This document shows, piece by piece, positions 11,304 through 22,394 of a stretch of 64,000 nt of DNA. Where the stretch lies: positions 186,001 to 250,000 of the forward strand of contig NHNW01000033.1 of the NCBI GenBank assembly GCA_002786025.1, in the 5' to 3' direction. Source of the stretch: Zasmidium citrigriseum. Lineage: Eukaryota; Ascomycota; Dothideomycetes; Mycosphaerellales; Mycosphaerellaceae. The position numbers and the translations under genes were made by a program. Numbering within the stretch: position 1 is the first letter of the stretch; each line of letters starts with the position of its first letter. The notes beneath the pieces were generated by a model, which saw nothing but the letters and a program-made list of their open reading frames with translations, searched no databases and was not told the DNA's origin.

Positions 11304-14300
11304 TTAAAAACTTAGGTTCTCCGTTAATCTCGGGGCGTAAGCCCTTTAGAGGGTCCTAAGATCCTTAGGAATCCGAAGATTTATTATAAATACTATCCTA
11401 ATAGATAGTATATACTCCTACTAAGATAGGGGAGACTAGCGTAGGCATCGATTCCCCTATAATTTTAGGGCTAGCCTAGGACTACGAAGGATATTATTAG
11501 TTCGTTTATATCTAGTTATGTTAGCCTAGATACTAGTAAAGTAGACGGAATTCCCTCGCCGATCGGTAATAGTTCCTTCCTATACGCTATTATCGTAGTT
11601 AACGCTAGTTAGTCGAACCTTCCGATACTATAGACGTCCTAGAATAAATAGAGTAGAGGGAGAAACCGAAACTAAGAAATCCTAGAAGAAGGTTATACTA
11701 TAGATAGTAATCTTTAGATTGCGAGTTACTCTACTAAACTAGTATAGCCCGCTAGCTCCGCTTATATTTATGTTTATATTACCTATAATAGGAAGCCCGA
11801 GTTAGGAAGCTAGCTTATAACTAATAATATAGCCTTTAGATCCTTCGTCGATTAAGGCGCGGACGGTATATTTAATGTGTCTAATAGTAGCTATTACCTA
11901 AGGGCTAGGAGTAAGAACTAGATCCGTTATTACTCCGGAAAGATTAATTTTCGTACTATCCTTATATAACTTACTAGCCTTAGGTAGTCTAGAGTATCTT
12001 ATATTATCTTACGGGAGTTAGACGGCTATAGACATATATCGATTAGGTAAATCGACTTGTACTATAGCGCTCGTCTACGGTGTCTCCCTATACTTCTTAA
12101 GCTCGTCTATAAATTCGGAGTTATTAAGGATTCTCTACGACTAGTACTTCGTAAAGGTAGCGTTATAGGTTATTATATCGCCGACTATAATATTAAGAGG
12201 AGCATTTATTACCTGTTTGCTCTAGAATAGCTTGTCGTTTCCCCCGCTATAGGCGTAGACGTAATATAGAAATGCCTTACTCTTAGGCTTACCTCGGCGA
12301 GCCGTAACTAGTATGTTAAGAGGTACGGTATCCTTAAACTTATTATTACCCCTATCTGTTATAGATTCCTTACGCTAGGAATAGTTCTAGTCTATAGTCT
12401 AAGTTTGTGTCTAAGAATCCTTAGTTATATCCTTAACCCTAGGCTAAAGATCCGAGCGGCGAAGTTAGTTATAGGATTCTAGAAGGTTAGCGATAGGGGT
12501 ATTATTAGTACGAAGTTACCGAGTCTTAGCTACTAAGGACTACTTACGTTCCTTATTCTTAAGAATTCTAGTAGGTGTAAATCGTATCTTCGGAGTTAAG
12601 CTTATCTTCTCCTACGAGCGGGTAGTAGTATTAGAGTAATAGTCTCTATCTAGTAAGTACTTAGGAGTAACATAGAAGGATCTATATTTATACTAATCGA
12701 AGGTATCCGTAGCTTCTTCGATAATCTTAGAGCGTTGTATATACTAGAAAGTAGGATTATACGGTTCCTTAGATTCGCTAACCCCGGCGAAGTAGACCTT
12801 AGCCGACGATAACGTAGGTAGCGCTATAGAACTTAGAGTAGAATTTCTAGTAATAGAGCTATTATTACTTCTCTATTTAGCTAGAAACTTATTAGTATTA
12901 GTTCCCGTAAAGGCGATCTTCTTAGTAGGCTACTCTATTCGAATAGCTAGTAGTATGCTATATAACTTTAGTTTAGTCCTATCCTATCGCTAAGTTATAG
13001 ACTTCGGGTTATAGCTACCCTTCGGTCCTAAGTACTACTTGTTATCTAATAGGTAGTAGTAGCTAGTATTAAGGAATATCTTAAATATCTCGTAGGAGGC
13101 GCTAGTATAACTAGGCTTACCGTAGTTCTAGTACTTGTCGGCTATAGTAGGACCTATTAGGGGAGCTTTCCTCTACTATATAGCGAAGACTCTAGTATTA
13201 TATCTACTAGAGATATTTCTTATCTAATCCGTAGCTTAGGGGTTAAGTAGTATTACTCTACTTAGGTACTAGCGTTACATTATAGCGATTTCTATACGGT
13301 AAAGTCGATCGGTAAGTAAGCTAATCTTAGCATTATAAGAAGCCGGAGTAATATTCGAAATATAAGACAAGCTAACATCTAATATAGGTTATCTATCTTC
13401 GACAGACTTCTATAGAGTCTTTATTTATATAGTCGTCTCCTTCTAGGCAAGATTGTACCCTTTATTCCCTTCGATTAGGCGTATAGCTTTATCGAAGATC
13501 TTATCGAACTCCCGGAAGCTATACTCGCGCAAAGGGTATAGGTTAAACTTCTAATATAGCTTCCGCTATAACTAATTAGGGAGCCCTTAGAGGAATAGTC
13601 GGGTACGGGAGTTGTCTTCTATATCTACCTTCTTAATCTTCTCGCTTACGGTAATAAACTAGCGGTAGTAGCTAGACAAGTCGTCCCCTATAGAACGATT
13701 AGTACTAGTAAGTTGCTCTAGGTACTAGCGGGTTCTAAGGAGTATAAAGGTATTAGTCTAGGTAAACTCGCGAGCAACCTCGATACGAAACTTCTTATAG
13801 TCCCTATCTTCGTATTCTAGAACTCGAGTTACACGCGGGCGAGTTAGTAGGTCGGTGTTTAGTCGGAAGCGAGACAGCTTCTTAGTATCGGTTAAGTCGG
13901 GGTTATACTCGGCGATTAAGTTATTAAAGCGATCGATAAAAGCGGAGACATTCTTCCTATCGAAGAGAGGATTCTTACTTAAGCCTAGTATAGGCATTTT
14001 AGGCCGTAAGTTAGGAAGAACTAAAGCTAATTACTAAATAATAGCCTAAGGATCGGCCTACTAAGTAGTACTAGTAGAAGACCCGGTAGTCTAGCTACTT
14101 CCCCTACTATTACTATTACTAGCATTAGCGGTAGTAATAGGAGTAGCTATCTAGGAACGATAGGATCTCCCGCGGTTAAGAAGTAGAGGACGTAAAGTAG
14201 GGACTCTAGTAGTAGTACTTATACTCGCTCTAGTTAGTAACTATTCCGAGGTAGGAGTCTTAACCTCTTTAGAGCTAGAAGATCTGTCGGTAGTAGATAC

Positions 14301-14537
14301 CTTCGGCTTAGAAGGACTAAGGTCTACTAGTAGGTTACGGAACTCGGGGTTAGCGTTAGGATCTTCCTATCTTAAAGGTTAATCGATCGGAGACTCTTCT
14401 CCTAACCTAGACTCTTATAGCGGCGAGCTACTTATAAGAGGTAACTTAGATCTGCTTAAACTACTTCCTCTAGTAAAGTATGTAGTAGAAGGTAGTTAGT
14501 CCTAGGGGCTAGTAGTCGGAATCCTAGTAGTAGATCG
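11304..14537 (-). pseudogene. gag: Gag-protease frame of element 2, RIP-degraded
   Basis: The N-terminal gag block is open at 13,758-13,997 on the minus strand. It carries N-P-L-F-D-R, then a helical stretch, and matches the gag block at 43,630-43,869 of element 1 (N-P-M-F-D-R, with the same spacing to E-Y and R-F). A retropepsin active site reading A-L-I-D-E-G-S lies at about 11,821-11,860 with its aspartate intact, unlike in element 1. Many TAG/TAA stops lie elsewhere. The start was not fixed; the frame begins below the palindrome at 14,538. Confidence 0.65.
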
Positions 14538-14560
14538 TTCGTACCCTAGTAGGGTATAAA
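14538..14560. repeat. Boundary palindrome of element 2, copy 6 (5' of gag)
   Basis: GTACCC and GGGTA arms with centre TAGTA, at the upstream side of gag, as the palindrome at 44,441 is in element 1. Confidence 0.7.
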
Positions 14561-15690
14561 AGCAAGATATAAGGATTTGTTACTTGTTTAGTAACACGAG
14601 GGATACAAATTGGATACGAAAGCGTCCTTGTCAATTAAAACAGGCAGAAGTAATGTTTTTGTAAGGCTTTTACAACTTAGGTAACAATAAGACATAGCCT
14701 TAAGCCGAGTATAGTAATAGGGTATAGATATAGATAGATAGATATAAATCAAATAGTTTAAATAGCAAGCGTGTAATAGAAAGTAAGGATATAGGTATGT
14801 ATAGTACAAAGTAATATACAAGAGTAGTACTAGTTATAGTACAGGTGTAGTACTAGTAACGAGTTCGCTATTACTAGAAGTATAAGGTACTAATTAATAG
14901 TAGTTCTTCTTAGCGAGGTCCGGAGGTAAGGTTGTATATTAATACTTCCTTCCTATACGTATAGGCCTAATAGCTATTACTATGTTAGGCAGCTACGATT
15001 TAGTTAGCGGCTTCGATCTAGAGAGACAAACCTTATTCTAGGGATCGTAGCCTTACGAGTAGTTACCCCTTTCTAAGCTCCTACCTAGAACGACTCTTCT
15101 AAATGCCTTATCCTATAGCGGTTTCGAATCTTAATAGTCCGAAGGTAGTTAAGTCGGGGCGCGATCTCGGCTATCCGTAGATAGTATCTAATTTTAATAA
15201 AGGAGAGCGTATTACCGAGGGTAGTTATCGTGTTCGCGAGAAGTAGTTATTAGGGTTTCTACTATGCCTACTTCCGCCGAGTAGTAAAGTATAGCGTTGC
15301 CCTTCTAATTTCCTAAGGTTTCGAGTGTTCGTATAGTACGTGTTTAAGCTTCGCCTATTAGATACGTCTACCTAATAATATAATCTCTAGTTTTCCGTGT
15401 GTACCTATTTCGTTTAACTAACTACAGACTCGAGCCTTTTTCTATAGCTAAACTATTGTATCTATTATTCTATAGTGCTAGGTTGTTCGTACCGAAGCTC
15501 CTATATACCGAATATCGTATATCTCGTATTTCTTATATTCTTATATCTTTTCTTAATATAGCTACGCTAGCGTTGCTCTTATAAATACTCTTATTTATGT
15601 CGAATCTGTTAGGGTGCGATATCGCGAGGGCGTATTGTCGAACGCTCGAAGGTTAGAAGTTAGAAGAAGACGGGTATGTCTTCTACCCTC
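14561..15690. other. Gene-free stretch, possible leader/LTR of element 2
   Basis: This stretch keeps more CpA and TpG than its neighbours, mainly at 14,580-14,830. It sits where the 5' LTR and leader of element 2 should be. No partner LTR is visible in the window, so LTR identity is only positional. Two short open frames (14,588-14,821 and 15,399-15,584) are Leu/Tyr/Ile-rich and unlike any protein I know. Confidence 0.3.
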
Positions 15691-17047
15691 GTACTAACTA
15701 CTAAAAATATAACCCGGCGCCTATAGACTAACCCACCTATAGTCGCTAAGTAGGTAATAGAGCTAAAGAAGGGTTATAGGCGGTAGATCTTAATAGAGGA
15801 TGTAACATAGCTCTATTAGTAGGTTCGGATATATAGAGGTATTCGTATATACTAAGGTACTTCCGAAGGAAGCTATAAAAGAAGAGAAGAAGTTTAGTAT
15901 ATAGGATTTTACTATATCTATCTATATCGCATAATATATAAGAAGCTAGTCGTATATGTGTAAAGTAGGTGTCGTAATAATAATAAGGGTACTCGTAGCT
16001 CGGAGGTTAAAGGTAGGCGCTAGTAGCCTCGGCATTTACCGTAGAAGCTAGCTAGCTAGCCTATACTAGGCTTAATATAGTAGGCTTAGCGATAACGACC
16101 CGCGATTTCGAAATTATTAGACGAGGTATCTACTCTATACTTTAACGCTATCTTACTATTAACGCTCGCTTATCTTTTTATAGTTAAGCGTATAATAATC
16201 TTTATTATAAGGAGCTCGTATAGTATAGCTAGCGTAGCGAGTAGCGAGTAGCTCTAGTAGGTAGTCTACTAAGTATTAAAGTAGTAGTAGGAGCGTTCCC
16301 GTAGCTTCCGGAACTTCTAGTAGGAAATTTATAACTATTTCCTTCCTCCTTCCTATACTATTATTTACGTATACTATCTAGCGCGTTTCTATACTATATT
16401 ATAGTTAATACTCCCTCTTATACCTACTCGTAGTACTAGCCGAGCCTTTTCTACTACCTACCTCGACTCTAACGACAATTTATCGTTTACTATATCGCTA
16501 ACGAATATACTACGGCGTTCTCTACGATATTAAGCGGTAGCTTCGTTATAAGAGCCTACGAATAATAGTCCTTCGTTAAGGACGCGTTTACGAGTCTCTA
16601 ACTCCCTCGATAGCTAGCGTACGCCTATATATAATACTAATAAAGATAATACCCGAGTAGCTATAATATTTACGAAGAGAGAGGACTACTATATCTTCGA
16701 TCGAGAATATAAGAAGTAGTTTATCGACTTCTATAGTTACACCCCCTATACTAACCTAATATATTTACGAGTCGGAGAAGAGAAAGCGAAGAAGCGATTT
16801 ATATAATAGGGCTCTACGAAAAAGGCTACGGAATAGACAGTATTCGAAGAGGGTATATAGATCTCTAACGGCGAGCCTAAGGTTATCTATAAGGTCTATC
16901 GTACCGTACTAAAGTACCCGAGTATTAATAATATAGGCAACTCTAGATTAAAGCGGCACCTAGAGAAGAAATCTTATAAGGACTTATAGGTATCGACTAT
17001 AAGTAGAAGGAAACGCTAGCTCGACCTTAACGAGGGATTTCGAGTTT

Positions 17048-17096
17048 AGGTACGCTAACTAGTACGCTAACTAGCACGCCGACTAGTACGCTAACG
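17048..17096. repeat. Short tandem repeat GTACGCTAACTA within hAT
   Basis: Four imperfect 12-base units (ACGCTAACTAGT and variants) lie between the BED finger and the catalytic core of the transposase. The reverse-complement motif occurs at about 18,910-18,955. Confidence 0.6.
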
Positions 17097-18909
17097 ATTT
17101 ATAGAGGTAGAAGCTAGCCGAAAACGCGGTATATAAAGACGGATTCGAAGCTAATAGCTCTTACGACTTTAGAATCTATTAGGTGAACGCTTGTATTAGT
17201 ACTAGCGTACTAGTAACGTTTTTTAAGAATATCTATATATAGAGGAGCCTTAAGTGCCTATATAAGGACGTAAAGATACTATTACCGTTAACGGTCCGCC
17301 GCCGGATTAAGGACACTACTAGTAACATTATTAAGAAGATTCGTAACAAACTATACTATCCTAAGAGTATCGATTCGAAGGTAGCTATTACCCTCGACGC
17401 CTAGAGTACCTCTAATCGTCGACTAGCCTTTCTTAGTATTAAGGGCTTTTAGATCGATTAAGACTAGACGTACTATAAGGAGCTCCTATCCTTCGCCGAG
17501 ATTAAGGGGTAGTATACTAGCGTAAACCTCTATTAATACGTAGATTAGATAATAATAAACTTTAACCTAAAGGAGCGGATCTCGGCGTTTACGACTAATA
17601 ACGCTTCGAATAATAAGATGCTTTATACTACTATATAAGCTCGAAAAGCCTACTACCCCTATTTCCTATCTAATATTACTATAGCCTCTCTTGTCTTCGA
17701 GCGTATACTAATAATACCTACCTAAACGGTAGTATAGGTACTAGGGACGGCTAGGTAGCGCTACTAGTAGTATAGGTTACGACTCTAGATAGGTAGAGCT
17801 TAACTATAACTATTATAGGCTTAGAACTAACCGAAGAGGAGTTAAAGAAATAGCCGCAACTAGTACTATACCTCGTACACGTTATTTAGCTCGCTATTAG
17901 TAATCTATATACCGCCCTTAAGATTCGTCTATCGAACGATAAGTTTAAACGGAACTATAATAAAAAGGAGTAGAAGTAATTTATCGAAGACGCTAGGACC
18001 GCTAACGAAGAATATAGATATCTATATATTCTCGCTAAGGTAAGTATAATTCTAAGCCGTACTAGTCGTACTAGTTAAGCTTATATCGCCTAGCTCTAAG
18101 CCTCTGTTTTATGGATTCTCGCTAGTACGTAGCGACTTAAGAAGTTCCTAAAACTCTAAGAAGACACGCTACGTATAGAGGAAACGTTTAGCGATAAGTG
18201 TTACGGCTAGGGTGCATTTAATACGAAACGTCGACAAATAAGACCGTTAGTACTAGTATAAGATATTAAAACCCGCTAGGATTCTACTACCTATATACTT
18301 ATCCGATATATTAATCTATACCGCTTTATCGACTAGTATCTATATTAGGAAGGTTAGGATCACCTCCGTATTAATAATACCGAGTTGCTCTAAGTCTAGG
18401 AAATCCTCCACCTCGCGTAGCCGTTTACTTACTATACGTCGTTAATAAGCTCGTCGATAGGCCTAACTCTATACCTTATATACCTATACTACTCTAACCT
18501 CTTCGTTCAACTCGAGAAAGCCGAGTTAAACCTACGTAGGAAGTAGAACTAGTAGAAGCACGCCCTACTTAATATAGTTAAGCTTATAAAAGCTAAGCTA
18601 ATTAAGTATTATTCCGCTATAGCCTCCGTACTTAGCTATTTATATAGGCACGCGACGTTGCTTATACCTATACGAAAGAATACCTTCTTTAAATTAGCCG
18701 TATAGGGAGATAGGTTATAGGAACCGAAATACTAGTTATTAATAAGGACGCTCTTTATTAAGAAGTACTCCGACTTTATCCCCCGCGCTAGACTATTACT
18801 AGCGACATAGCCTTAATAAGTCGATAGTAACTTTAGATTTAATAAAGACGAAGCTATTTATAATAAGGAGATATTAGTAGAGGATAAGTTCGATAAGTAT
18901 AGGCGCTTA

Positions 18910-18955
18910 GGTACGTACTAGTTAGCGTACTAGTTAGCGTACTAGTCTATCTTTA
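18910..18955. repeat. Short tandem repeat GTACTAGTTAGC, inverted relative to 17,048
   Basis: Three units of GTACTAGTTAGC, which is the reverse complement of the 17,048-17,096 array about 1.8 kb upstream. Related ACTAGTACGGC motifs recur at 19,725-19,755 and 20,568-20,595. Confidence 0.6.
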
Positions 18956-19451
18956 CTAATATCGATTATAGATTAAAAGCACCTTATCTAAACGTATAGT
19001 AGCGATCCGATTAAACAATAGAAGGCTATCGAACCTAAGTTTCCTCGGGTAGCTTAATTAGCTCGAGATATCCTCGCGGTACCTAGAGCTAGAGTAGCCG
19101 TTAAGCGCCTTTTTAGCGTAGCTAGATATTAATGCCGTTATAACCGTAACTATACTAGTACCTCCCTCTCGGCGTTAATAATAGCCCGTACTACCCTTAA
19201 TAACGATCGGCGCGAGCTCGAGGCTAAGTCTATAAGCCTCCTCGATAACGATCTACTCTTTAACGACGACGAAGAGAAGGCTTAGGAGGAGTTCGAAAGC
19301 CGGTTGTACGAAGCGTAGCGAATCCCCTAGGTATAGTCTAATCTACCGCTAAATAGACTATCGTTAAGGACTCTTAAAAAGCGACCCGTTAGACGGCCTA
19401 TTAGACGTAGGTTAGGCGGACGGCCTAATCTATATATCCTTTAAAGTCCTC

Positions 19452-19643
19452 TTAATTAACCGCTAGATTAACCGCTAGATCTTTAGCGAGGCTATTACTA
19501 TAATACGTCGATCCGACTATCTATATAACCTTTAAAGGGATCTTCCCCTACTTAAGTAAGATTATTTCGAGAAGTTCGGCGCCTTCCTCTTAATTAACCG
19601 CTAGATCTTTAGCGAGGCTATTACTATAATACGTCGATCCGAC
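19452..19643. repeat. Direct repeat of about 55-65 bp
   Basis: The block beginning TAATTAACCGCTAGAT and ending ATACGTCGATCCGAC occurs at 19,452-19,517 (with a small internal duplication) and again at 19,590-19,643. Confidence 0.7.
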
Positions 19644-19842
19644 CTTTCTGTTACCTTTAAGTACGGTCTTCTTAACTAGAAGCTCGCGGGCTACAAAAAA
19701 GCACTTTACGGTAGACTAGTACAACGACTAGTACGGTAACTAGCACGAAAACTTATCTAATTGCTAAACGATTATTACTTAACAAAACGTAAGTCTATTA
19801 ACGTTATAAAAAGATATAGAGTATATCTAACTACTACATAAG

Positions 19843-20480
19843 GCTAAGAGTAGCAAAAAAAAGGACACCGTAGTGTCTTTCTCTTCGCGACTCTTATTAG
19901 ACGAAGGCGAGTAAATTAGGTTTAATAATAAGTATTAGGTAGGTTAGGAGAATATTAAAACGATAGACAAGGCTAAGAATAGCAAAAAAAAAGGTCGTCG
20001 TAAGCTAGAGTCTCGCCGTCTTCCTTATCGGGTTAGAACTCGTCGGGCTTTACGCTTACTTAGCCTAGAACTACTACCTATATAGCGATACCGGTACTAG
20101 AGTAGCTATATCGCCCTTAGAGACTCCTTACCGCTAGGTTAGGCTAGCTCCGATTAGTAGAAGGCGAGGTTATTAGGTTTAATAATAGATATTTAGCTTA
20201 GTTAGTATATTAAAAAGGATAGATAAGGCTAAAGAGAGCGTAAAAAGATAGTACTTATAGAGCTTCTTTCGGATACGACCCTTCTTTCCCTCCTCGCCCT
20301 TATCTATAGTTAGGCGTAAAGCTTATAGGGGTTTACGCTTACTTAGCCTAGAACTGCTACCTATATAGCGATACTAGTACTAGAGTAGCTACGCGCCCTT
20401 CTAAGGCTCTACCCCCTACTATATTAGGCTACCGGGTCCTTTTATTAGTAGAAGGCGAGGTTATTAGGTTTATATATATA
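19843..20480. repeat. Three-unit imperfect tandem repeat
   Basis: Units start with the phrase AAGGCTAAGA(A/G)TAGC at about 19,840, 19,965 and 20,225. They share GAAGGCGAGGTTATTAGG, and the last two share TTACGCTTACTTAGCCTAGA. Unit length varies (about 125-260 bp) by internal deletion. No coding frame recognised. Confidence 0.65.
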
Positions 20481-20530
20481 GCAAATAGTAGTACTTAAAT
20501 CGTTCAAGATCGTTAATCGTTTAAGATCGT
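20478..20530. repeat. 16-bp tandem repeat GATCGTTAATCGTTTA
   Basis: About three units of GTTTAAGATCGTTAATC in a head-to-tail array. Confidence 0.65.
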
Positions 20531-20567
20531 TAATCGTTTAATTTACGTCGTTTCTATAGCCTTTAAC

Positions 20568-20740
20568 TAGTACGGCGACTAGTACGGCTTCTAGCCTTTC
20601 TAGCCTTTCTATACTTCTAGCCTTTCCTATAGGAAGGGAAGGGATAGAAGGGATTTCTATTACTTCCTACCTTCCTACCCTTCCTATAGGATACTATATT
20701 ACTTCCCTTCCCTATAGGGAAGGGAACCTTCCCTTCCCTT
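20568..20740. repeat. Low-complexity CTTCC/GGAAG tract
   Basis: Dense CTTCCCTTCC and AGGAAGGGAAGG runs form local inverted repeats (for example CCTATAGGAAGG and CTTCCCTTCCCTATAGG). No gene. Confidence 0.65.
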
Positions 20741-21856
20741 AGTAAGGTCTACGCCGCCTAGAGTACCTAAGATAGGGTTAAGTATAATAAAAACTTCTAC
20801 TATATTACTATAGACTATACTACTAGAGCCCTCTATAGCTAGACTTAGGCTAAGTTTAAAGCGGATTAGAGTAGTACTTCTTAGTAAGTTTACCCCTCTC
20901 GATTCGTTATTCGCCCTACTTGTCCTCCTTATATTTAAGCTACGTCTAAGGAACTAAGTTAAGCTAGTTAGAAGCGTAAACGTTCTACGAGCCCTTACTA
21001 TAATACGACGCTAGTCCTTAATATAGCTAAGACTATTACTAAGAGTAACGAGAGTCCTAAGAAGTTAAAGTAGTCTTTTACCTATATTAAGCTACTATAT
21101 TATTAGAGCCTAGATAAGAAGTCGAGGACTATAAACTTATAGATCCGCGGTTCGAGGACGCTATTAGTAGCCCTACCTAGTATTAATAGCGAGGACGAAC
21201 TTTAAGATACCTAGCCCTTTATTAAGGATTCTTAGCTAGAGCCTAAGACGTAGACTTAGTAGTTACTTTAGCGCTAGCCGTCCCTAGCCGCTCTAATCGA
21301 TAACGATAATAACGAGGATAAGGAAATAGTTAATACTTAGAAGAGCTTAGTATTACGGAGCTACGCCTAAAGCTTAAGGGTAAGGTAAAGGTCGTTAATA
21401 ACTTCGAAGACCTCTTCGATAGTATAAATCCTAAGCCTAACCTAGCTTCGCGCTTTATATAAAGAAGTACTTACTAAAATCCTACCCCTAAGCCTAGAAC
21501 CTAGCTATTTCTATCGACTAAAGGAGAGGAGGATAATACTAGCTCTATCGAAAGCGAAATTCGTTAACTTAATAGTACTAGTTAAGATAACCTTCCTACC
21601 CCTAGTAATAAGGATAAAGATAAGGATAAGGATATAAACGAGGACTCCCCTACGCTAGAAACCGACTCTAAAGCGCTACTAGTACCGCTTATTAACCTTA
21701 GCTAGCTCCCTAACGCTAGTAATAGAAACTCCGAGAGTATTAGTATTCTACTAAACTATAAGCGCGCTTTCTACGAGTCGGAGTAATATAGATACCTACC
21801 TATAAAGGGATCTAAGTATAAGCGTATTAATACCTAGGCTTTCTAATAAATAGTTA

Positions 21857-21861
21857 CTTAG
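21857..21861. repeat. Target-site duplication, left copy (CTTAG)
   Basis: CTTAG directly before the left LTR of element 3; the same five bases follow the right LTR at 28,826-28,830. Confidence 0.85.
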
Positions 21862-22034
21862 TATTATAGGGTAGTAGGAACGAGGGTTACGTATAGGGTT
21901 TTAAACTATCGAGAGATAGAGTTTCGAAGAAGAGCGCGAGAGGCGCGGGCTATTTAAGAGAATACTAAGCCGCTAGTAGGTATTAGGTACGTAATAAGCG
22001 GGGTTAGATAAATAGCCGCGATAGGCTCGTAATA
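21862..22034. repeat. Left LTR of element 3
   Basis: Pairs with 28,653-28,825 at equal length. The two differ at five bases: one G/A, and two places where CG in one copy is TA in the other. Confidence 0.9.
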
Positions 22035-22069
22035 GTACCCCTCCCTCTATTAAAGGAACTCCTATAACG

Positions 22070-22112
22070 TCTATATCTATATCTATATCTATATCTATAT
22101 CTATATTTATAT
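22070..22112. repeat. ATATCT microsatellite
   Basis: About six to seven head-to-tail copies of CTATAT just inside the left LTR of element 3. Confidence 0.85.
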
Positions 22113-22394
22113 CGCTTACGTTAGATATTAACTACGACTATCTACCCGAGGGGTTAAGGCGATAGTACTTTTATCGGGTTATTATATATAGAGGCGCTAT
22201 TACGAACGGTCTATCTAAGCGCTAGTCGCTACGGCGCGGAAGTACGACTATATATAGAGTAGCTAGGTCCTATATACTAGCGTTAGTAACGACGTCGGAG
22301 CTAGTATTAACGTTAGTACTATAGTTAGACGGAAGGACGTCGTTACTAGTTAGTATAGCGAGGCTATACTATTATAGAGGGGCTAGCTCGTATA

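Larger units (their letters stand above)
1..14560 (-). mobile_element. Large RIP-mutated Gypsy-like retroelement (element 2), open at left edge
   Basis: A minus-strand retroelement in which CpA and TpG are almost gone, so every frame is full of TAG and TAA. In element order (right to left) I can read: a palindrome at 14,538; a gag frame matching the gag of element 1; a retropepsin motif; a palindrome at 11,277; reverse transcriptase and integrase; a palindrome at 7,261; three short helical frames separated by palindromes at 5,708, 4,085 and 2,969; and a long frame that runs off the left edge. The right LTR is not resolved; it may lie in 14,561-15,690. The left LTR is outside the window. That all of this is one element is inferred from the shared palindrome and from the same gene order in element 1. 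Adjacent separate elements are the alternative. Confidence 0.65.
15700..19340 (+). mobile_element. RIP-mutated hAT-family DNA transposon (transposase remnant)
   Basis: Plus-strand conceptual translation gives an hAT transposase. A BED-type zinc-finger tail (R-L-K-R-H-L) is near 16,950. The core block near 17,390-17,470 reads I-T-L-D-A, then stop, then S-T-S-N-R-x-L-A-F-L-S-I-K-G. A T-T-N-N-A-S-N-N-K block is at 17,590-17,625. The C-terminal dimerisation signature A-R-D-I-L-A-V-P-R-A, followed by R-L-F-S, lies at 19,063-19,125. Expected Trp and Gln positions are TAG or TAA, so the gene is inactive. Terminal inverted repeats and the 8-bp target duplication were not resolved. The coordinates span the recognisable region rather than exact ends. 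Confidence 0.75.

Noticed and set aside
14588..15584. ORFs of 77 and 61 codons right of element 2
   Set aside because: Leu/Tyr/Ile-rich with no family; chance frames in AT-rich leader-like DNA.
19843..20480. CRISPR-like spaced repeats
   Set aside because: Units are long, imperfect and of unequal length, without constant repeats and unique spacers; the genome is eukaryotic.
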